From assembly GCA_964059195.1 (NCBI GenBank), contig CAXKWD010000006.1, positions 132,662,539-132,726,538 of the forward strand: a DNA stretch of 64,000 nt. Direction: 5' to 3'. The position numbers and the translations under genes are program-made. Of the stretch, positions 57,341 through 64,000 are shown piece by piece. Source of the stretch: Ectobius pallidus (Eukaryota; Arthropoda; Insecta; Blattodea; Ectobiidae). The notes under the pieces are model-generated. The model had not been told where the DNA came from. It was given only the letters and a program-made list of their open reading frames with translations, and did not search any database. Numbering within the stretch: position 1 is the first letter of the stretch; each line of letters starts with the position of its first letter.

Positions 57341-58421
57341 CTTACAATGTTACTGTGATTTAAAAATGAATGTTATGGTACAGTTTTTAATTTTAACTTT
57401 TTCTTATGATAAATTCTTTTTCGGGTATTTACAAACAATTTATATTCTGCTTTGTTTCTGGTGTTGAAACACTTTACTGTTTTATACCAGTGGCTGAATT
57501 CTTGGGACGCAGATTGAAGGAAAAGAGAGACCATTGTTTATAAAGGCAGCGCTTCACGGCGTGTCTGGGGTATCATTGTCGAGCCCATGACACTCTGCAT
57601 ATTTAATATTGCCATTCATATTACATCTTACAGGAAATCTGGTCGCTTTTATGTAACCTGTATTAGCTATCTCTGTGGAAGAACTCTTTTAAAATGACAG
57701 TAGCGTGTACAGTGCTTATTCATATTTTATCAGTTGAGGCGTAAGGTTAAAATTCTATTTTATCCTCTTTTATTCTACGGCTATAGAAAGGAAACCATGT
57801 ACTATATGCTGGTTGTTTCAAGGTTTTAAAATTGAAGAACTCAGCCTTTAGTCCTTGTATTTTTTTTAGAAGTTCTTGTGGGGAAAATAGCGAACTATGT
57901 CTAGTATCTGTGGTATGTCTCATGCATATATTAGTACAAACTTGTATTGCACATATGTTTGAATGGTTCTAAAATCATTGTCCACAGTTTTCGCTAATTC
58001 AAACCCTGGCGGTGTGGGCAGATTTTTCTAGACATAAAAGTCCTTAACACGAAGTCCTCCGGGACTAAGAACCGAACGGATTAATGTTAAGGGATGTCCG
58101 AAGTGTTGAGAGTTGTTTCCTAAACTACTTGTCCTAGAAACTTAAAATTTTGCAGACTTAATTAAAATGTTAAACCAAAGTTCAAAATTTCATTTTATCT
58201 CAATTTCTTTTGAGATATTAATTTATTTATTGATTTTTTTAAACGAAAATTGATATCTACCTCCAACAGATATTGAAATATGAACCTGAATTGTTTTATA
58301 CTACATTCTTGTATGCATGCTTTACAAATTTACCAATGGGTTTTTTGATATTGCTTAAGTTATAATTTTTGCTTTAAAAATTATTTTACCCAGAAAAATA
58401 TGCATACATTGTAAATTACAA
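57341..58421. other. Non-coding stretch, nothing assigned
   Basis: No gene seen. Confidence 0.35.
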
Positions 58422-58447
58422 TTTTTTTTTTTTTTTTTTTTTTTTTT
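58422..58447. repeat. Poly-T tract
   Basis: 26 consecutive T. It could be a reverse-orientation poly-A tail, but no adjoining retroelement is recognisable. Confidence 0.9.
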
Positions 58448-59098
58448 AAATATAAAATAGCTGTCTCTCTATTTTTGTGGGAGAAAATAGATTTAGATGA
58501 TTGAAGCTGAGAGAACGGCGATTAAAGTTTGCGTGCACTGGCAGTTGGAATCCCACTGAGTTTAAAAATGTCAGCAGCACGTGTTTTATGTGTCCAAACG
58601 ACAAGATATTTTGCACAGGCATACTTTAGGGTATGCTTGATTTTTTACACTAAAATCCAAATATAGCACATTTCTATCAAAATGGCTAAATAAACACTTC
58701 TTTCATCCCTTTAAAATTCTCCAAATACAGCGCCTCTGTACAAAATTTCTCGAAACTTTCACACCCTACCTCAGTTTCATCTTAGATGGCTATCGAGGTG
58801 ATGGGATTATTAGCTGTTACTGAGCCCTCTACATGAAAAATTAGATGTTATGAAATTCGTCTCTCATAACGAACAATCCTTGGTTGGCAATTCATTTGTA
58901 GTGACTAAGTACTTTACATAAATTAATATTTCACGTGTTCGCCATTATGAGTCTTTCTATACAGCTCTGAGGAAATATATCCAGTCAGACTCAACCTTGG
59001 AGATTGTTTCATGTAAATCTCTACCCTGTAATTACTGTATATCAATAAACAATGGACTTCCTATCACCCTAGACTTATAACTGATTTTAGTGATTCAC

Positions 59099-59100
<2 letters not shown>
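58448..59100. other. Non-coding stretch, nothing assigned
   Basis: No recognised feature. Confidence 0.35.
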
Positions 59101-59134
<34 letters not shown>

Positions 59135-59500
59135 TTTTATTGCCCATATACATTACAGCAGTGTATAATCATGTTTAGAGCACAGTCAATTACAGCTACA
59201 ACAAAATAAATCCAAAGTACAATTAAATTAATTAAAACCAAAACAATATTTATACATTGAATAAAATTAATTGAGTAACAACTAAAACATCATTATAAAA
59301 CAGCTTTTTAGAATGGGTTAAATACAATAAAAAAAAAAATTAAAATGAAGTATACCCATTTATAGCAGTTCAAATATCCTATAAGGACATATACTAATTA
59401 AATGTTTCTTAAGAACTACAGTATTTATATTCCTAAAAGTTGCCTAATTTCCTTAATCTAAACGTAAAATTTTAAATGTATTTTACTATTAAAAGACATC
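59101..59500 (-). mobile_element. LINE-like 3' end with (ATT)n tail
   Basis: (AAT)n at 59101-59134 is followed by TTTTATTGCCCATATACATT and a long A-rich stretch. On the minus strand this is a LINE 3' UTR running into an (ATT)n tail, matching the layout at 3739 and 47437. No coding remnant. Confidence 0.4.
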
Positions 59501-60361
59501 CTTATACCCTCAATATATTGTAAAACTTTTGCTTATGATCGGAAAAAAGATAGTCATTACTGTACATTCTACACAGTTTCACGGAAAGACTAACATGATC
59601 TCTTCGGTCCTGTATTACTATTATAAGTGTGATTTAATAATACAGGTTAGACGTCAGATACTACAACTTTCGAGGCTTCCATGCGGTCACGCCATATTGT
59701 TTACGGCTGAATGCAGGAGTAAGTGTGGTCGGTGATTTTCCTCTGTGGTAGCGCTACGATCTGTTTCTCAAGTGTGAGAGATAACAGTGGTATCTGAGGA
59801 CTTCCTCTCATTGAGATGCCCCTCTCCGCTATCGGAATTAATTGTGAAGATGAAGGGCGAGCTATTGAACCACGTTACATTACATTAGGCCTATTATAAG
59901 AGAGTTGGTCATTTCTGTTATCATTTGAGTGACCCTGATTTAAAGAGCATAGGAGAGTGCATTTCACGTATAAATATCCCATTCATTTGTGAATTACATT
60001 TACGACTTCTTCAGTATCCATTAAGCTTTATCTCTGGTACATGTAATAATTGAGAATTACGAATAATCACCTAAAGAGACTTACTGTCATCAGTTCCAGT
60101 TGTGCAACGTTTTTATTAATTCCGATCATGTGGTTCGGATTCCGTCTAAAACTGTAGGCCCTGGCAACAGTGAATTCAGTTTCAATAGTCTTTAATCCAA
60201 AATAGCGAAATTATCTGTCTCCTCTCAAATACAGGCTAGCCACCGCCCCAAGAACAATTGTGAAAAGGCTCATAGTTGCGCCACGGCAATGTGGTGAATG
60301 AATATCGACTAGCTCAAGTTTACAATAAGAGTAGTAGGGCCAAGAAAATTGCAAATTGATG
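59501..60361. other. Non-coding stretch, nothing assigned
   Basis: No gene. TAGGCCTA at 59886-59893. Confidence 0.35.
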
Positions 60362-60369
60362 GTATAATG

Positions 60370-60959
60370 CATATATGGGCAACGCCCGGCCCGCGGGCCG
60401 GATGTGGCCCGCCCTGACTTTTGATCCGGCCCGCGGAACTTTTTAAAATCGCCCTCGAAAAAGTAAATATTTTCGGTTCTCGCTAACTAGAGAGCGAGAG
60501 GGGGGAAACAAAATAATAATAATAATTATTATTTATTTCACCATTGAGCAATACATTGGCTGCTATAGGCTCCTTAACAATACTTAAAATGTGAACTACG
60601 AGGGTGTTCCTTCCGGTCAGCGCTAGAAAAATGCTGCAATAGGCCTACATCAAAGTATCGAATCAGACTTACAGATGAAAATTTTGAGAACACTCTGCAC
60701 TTGTGTATTAGTGGGATTGATGCCAACATTGATTATCTTGTTTCTCAAATTCAAGCGCTTCTCATTAATTTCTGCTGATTGTAAGTAAATACCTAATCAG
60801 TTCAATATTGTTCTCATTCATGTAACTTTAGCATTTTACTTTGTAAATATAAAACACCGTAATATGATTATTTTTCACAACTACCTATTTTCTACGGCCC
60901 GCGACTTCATAAATATCGTTAAGTTTAGCCCGCATATTTCCAAAGGTTGCCCATACCTG
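60370..60959 (+). mobile_element. hAT element, GTF2IRD2-like relic
   Basis: Left end CATATATGGGCAAC, right end (reversed) CAGGTATGGGCAACC. Subterminal GGCCCGCGGGCC and CGGCCCGCG blocks lie near both ends. A perfect 8-bp target duplication GTATAATG flanks it (60362-60369, 60960-60967). The interior holds a transposase C-terminus and, at 60512-60600, an (AAT)n-tailed segment that looks like a small minus-strand retroelement end. Confidence 0.93.
60653..60778 (+). pseudogene. hAT transposase C-terminal fragment
   Basis: 42 codons to TGA: KYRIRLTDENFENTLHLC, ISGIDANIDYLVSQIQAL, LINFC. It matches the end of transposases related to GTF2IRD2 and similar domesticated hAT proteins ('SKYRxxLTDExLxxxLRxxxTxxxPDIxxLV'). 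The catalytic domain is absent. Confidence 0.85.
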
Positions 60960-60967
60960 GTATAATG

Positions 60968-61411
60968 TATAATCCTTTCAGAGTTGAATTTATATGGGTT
61001 TGTAAGAATTCATCAAGAAAAACCATCAGTGAACTCTAAGTTTAAAATCAATAATGCAAATTGTATTAAAATAGTTGGCTTCCATAAAGAATAAACTTTA
61101 TATTTGAATAAAAATCGTCATATTTTAGATAAAGCATTATTCTATTAGTGTTATATCTCTGCTTTAAACAGTTGTTTGAAGTGACGTATTTATGCGTCAG
61201 TAGCATTGAAAAGGATAATAATACTAGTATTCTTGAATACAATTTAATAAAATAATGTTGTTTTGAAGAAAAAAAACTGTCCTAATCCGACAAGGAACCT
61301 CTCTTTATTACCCACGTGATATACTTCTGAGCCTCACTACGACCTATTCAAGGACATCTGCAGACTCTTGAAGACCTGCTGTAGATACCACGTCTACACC
61401 TATTCAATTTA
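60968..61411. other. Non-coding stretch, nothing assigned
   Basis: AT-rich spacer between the two hAT relics. Confidence 0.35.
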
Positions 61412-61419
61412 GTAATTAG

Positions 61420-62406
61420 CAGGGCTAGGATTTATATGTAATTACATATTTCTTAATTTCACATAGTCCTATAGACACATGTTTTTTTCTCTTATCTCCA
61501 TCTATTATGTTGTCCTCTATTCAAATTAAACAAATTTATTTTACATATTTTTCCATATTTCTGACAATAGCACATATTTATATGTAAAATAAATATTTGT
61601 CCATATTTAGTGATTTTAATGCAATATTCGTACATATTTCATTCTTAAGAGTAAAACTATATAAAATTGTCGTTTTCAGTGACAGAAAATATGGCAGCAC
61701 AGGATAAGTTTACAGTTATGTACAGAAATTAATGTGTGAAAAATGTTTTGTGTTACATTGAATCAAATTTTTGTAATATAACAAATATAATTCAGAAACT
61801 ACAAAATAATAATCTGACATTACCTGGAAATATTGACATTGTGAAAAACATGATTCATGAACTCAAATGTATACGTGGACATTTAGCCGATCTTATCAAA
61901 TGTAAAGTGGACAATGTGTTTTCAAGAAATCCAGGCTTTGAAGATATGTGTAAAATCAGTGCAATCTTAAGTAGCTCGTCAAATGTAAAACTAGAATCAG
62001 TGAATTTTAAACACGCGCCAATCACTTCATGTGCAGTAGAACGAAGCTTCAGCCAATACAAATCACTTTTGAAAATTTAAAACAACATTTTGTGGCATAC
62101 TGTTATGGTAGCAGAAATAATCAGTGAATGAATACAAATAATGTAAGTGATCTGAAAAAAAAAATTGAATAATTTAATTTATGAATCTAGTATTTATAAT
62201 GCATTTTTATAGGTTCTAAAAGTAACAAAATGTAGTGTCTAGTGGTTAAATTTGTTTTGATGTCCGTATTTTACAAAATATATTTGCATATATATATGTA
62301 CGTATTTTGACATTTTTAGTACATATATGTACATATTTTGACATTTTTAAGTACATATATATGTACATATTTTGACATTTTTTAGTACATATAAATCCTA
62401 GCCCTG
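61420..62406 (+). mobile_element. Internally deleted hAT element (987 bp)
   Basis: The terminal inverted repeats are perfect over 21 bases (CAGGGCTAGGATTTATATGT plus A). A perfect 8-bp target duplication GTAATTAG flanks the element (61412-61419, 62407-62414). The right subterminal region has three ~36-base repeats of GTACATATTTTGACATTTTT (62295-62395). The left has looser ACATATTT.CCATATTT repeats. It carries a start-like and an end-like piece of transposase, so it derives from an autonomous element by internal deletion. Confidence 0.95.
61691..62080 (+). pseudogene. hAT transposase, N- and C-terminal pieces
   Basis: ATG at 61691 reads MAAQDKFTVMYRN and TAA. The same frame then continues from 61733 as VKNVLCYIESNFCN through NPGFEDMCKISAIL to FKHAPITSCAVERSFSQY and KSLLKI with a stop at 62080. 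'APITSCxVERSFSxYK' is the conserved C-terminal dimerisation signature of this hAT group. The family normally continues '..R..F..ENL.QHLV'. Here FENLKQHFVAYCYG is found in another frame at 62070-62110, so a short deletion at about 62068 caused the early stop. All catalytic residues are gone. Confidence 0.85.
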
Positions 62407-62414
62407 GTAATTAG

Positions 62415-63218
62415 TCTGCCAAGACATTATGTCGCTTGGAGCTCGCCGCCATCTTCCTTCACCACTGCCCATCGTGAAAGGCAACGGGAGACCATTCCCC
62501 TCGATTATAGAAAGGAAGATCGTGACTGCATCCGAACAGTACATTGTGCAGTCCTGTAGAGAATTCTTACTTGAAATTGTAAGAAGTTAGTTACTATATT
62601 GTTTATAAAGACATTTGCAGGCTTATAGGCGAAGTATTAAACTATGGTAGGAATGAAATGTGACAGTTTCTTATCGATGACATTGTGTGAGGTGTTTGTC
62701 GAAGTTGGAATCAAGACTTGAAAAGTGTACTGAGATTCATGTGAAATTGGTGCAAATAGTTTTCTGACCAACTCTGCTGTAATCTGGAAACTGTATGACC
62801 TCTTTCTAATTGACTGCGGAGGAAGCTTGGAGAAATTTACAGAATTAGTCGAATAGTTTACAAACTGACCTTCCTTTAGAATTGTTGCGGTAACCATCCT
62901 GTTCGATCAATATGAAGTTAGTTGTTTCTGTTTATCGTGTTTAATAAGTAAGCACGTCTTAGACAAAGTGATATGGTGTAACATATGTCGCAGAATTTTC
63001 AGTATTACTCATTGGTTATTAAAGATCACACAGTTATTAATTAATTTCAGGTGTCTGTTGCTTCGTAAATGTTTGGAAATTTGATACTTTTTTTTAGATC
63101 GATTTTATTTATACACGTATTATCTCAGAGGTTTGTCACGTTTGTTAGTTTCTGTGGGTTTACCAGTTGGCCATTTTACTATGGATGTGCATCTGTTTTT
63201 ATTATTTATTTATTTACT
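62415..63218. other. Unassigned stretch
   Basis: The GC-richer piece 62435-62560 (CGTGAAAGGCAACGGGAGAC) recalls a dispersed insect repeat I cannot name. The rest is AT-rich with no gene. Confidence 0.35.
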
Positions 63219-64000
63219 AGCTTAAAAGACCCGGCGTCGCCCGGGTTTTGTATTTTGTAATTGGAAATTAGCTTATGAAGGATTTTCAATTTTAAATTCT
63301 AGGTCCTTATATAGGCATTTATAATTTGAAATAGGAAGAACGACTTATTACACTCAAACTATTCCCTCAGAAAACGCTTGATATAGTTTTTTATGGCTCA
63401 TAGAGGATCTAGAATGTTGCATCCCATCGCTTGTACAGTGCACACACAGCAAGCCTGGTAGAGGTTTAAATAAGAAGAAACAGAAATTCCTGTAACATAA
63501 AATTGTAATATCGAGGCGGGAAATTTCCCACTCTTATGTTATCATAAAGCATTATCACTTTCATACTTTTCTCTCCAAAAACCTGCGATATAATATAATA
63601 ATATACACATTACCATACCTCGTTTTGTTTTCTCTATGTCCAGGGTAGAGAAAGTTATGTGATTCCATTATTTTAGTGGATTTCATTCTGTAATTTATAA
63701 CATGAATTATTTTGATAACTTCTCTTATTTGTCAAAAGTGCATTTCAATTGTTTTTTCCAAGCTCACCTGATACCATTTGGCAACAATATATTCTGTGAT
63801 TTGGAATTGATAATTCTATGTAAAAAGGGATTAAGTATTTTCAAAAACATTTAATTTTTGGCATTTAGAATCAGAATTTTTCAAAATCCTTTCTTAGTGA
63901 GCACCTACATTATGAAACGAAGGTACTGTCAAAATTCCAAGTCTCTACCTGTTATAGTTTAGGCTGTACGTTGATTCCTGTCATTCAGTCAATCAGTCAG
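63219..64000 (+). mobile_element. CCCGG-hairpin-headed repeat, third copy
   Basis: CTAGCTTAAAAGACCCGGCG and the following TCGCCCGGG, then TTTTGTATTTTGTAATT, GACTTATTACACTCAAACTATTC (core ACACTCAAACTATTCCCTCA) and AGGGTAGAGAAAGTTATGTG, parallel 16831 onward. It has no 414-bp duplication in the visible part. The copy is cut by the window end. Confidence 0.8.

Overview
The window looks like nuclear DNA of a hemimetabolous insect, with a cockroach- or termite-like (Blattodea) genome as the best guess. The reasons are AT-rich DNA with long (ATT)n, (TA)n and poly-T tracts, no dense reading frames, tRNA-headed SINEs, many decayed LINE 3' ends, and hAT and mariner relics. The palindrome TAGGCCTA is also scattered through the window far more often than base composition predicts. 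The species is an inference; no host marker gene was seen.

No intact host gene is visible. Every reading frame whose family I recognise belongs to a transposable element, and all are broken. One short splice-acceptor-plus-stop stretch (46162-46236) could be a terminal exon of a host gene, but this is weak. The window is best read as an intron or intergenic desert made of nested transposon fossils.

Layout. 1-5760: (ATT)n, two minus-strand LINE 3' ends (2105-2640, 3739-4060), and a LINE ORF2 tail with a 204-bp internal tandem duplication (4905-5760). 5870-8606: two short inverted-repeat MITEs, a hAT relic with a perfect 8-bp target duplication, and a full-length tRNA-SINE with a 14-bp target duplication. 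9285-12226: tRNA-SINE pieces. 15067-16822: a LINE tail ending in (ACCAT)n, copy 1 of a dispersed element ending in an 80-bp hairpin, and a large inverted repeat. 16831-20972: a composite repeat with a 414-bp tandem duplication, whose second unit is split by a 5'-truncated CR1/L2-like LINE, then a second partial copy. 21711-23614: a tentative hAT. 26003-27588: head-to-tail repeats with the GCCCGCGGCTTCGCCCGCG head. 28157-28801: a palindromic mariner half-dimer. 29553-30059: a hAT-like MITE full of ATCGATGTTTT. 32700-36720: SINE pieces. 39381-39662: second copy of the full-length SINE. 40542-41018: LINE tail. 41367-41915: copy 2 of the dispersed element, with a 58-bp LINE 3' end inside it. 43097-43773: hAT with transposase C-terminus. 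44547-45222: a 16-unit minisatellite. 48459-48561: a 103-bp hairpin. 53540-53790: hAT. 55447-57340: two LINE tails. 60370-60959 and 61420-62406: two hAT relics with perfect 8-bp target duplications and transposase remnants. 63219-end: another copy of the 16831 repeat.

There is no operon or pathway. The relations between features are insertion histories: what landed inside what, and which relics share ends with likely autonomous partners. A recurrent theme is short tandem duplication inside dead elements (204, 36, 93/39/93, 414, 294 and 116 bp). I found no convincing new biological system. The most unusual items are the mariner palindrome whose axis falls on the catalytic-Asp codon, the TAGGCCTA excess, and the internal filled/empty site comparison for the LINE at 17815-19220.
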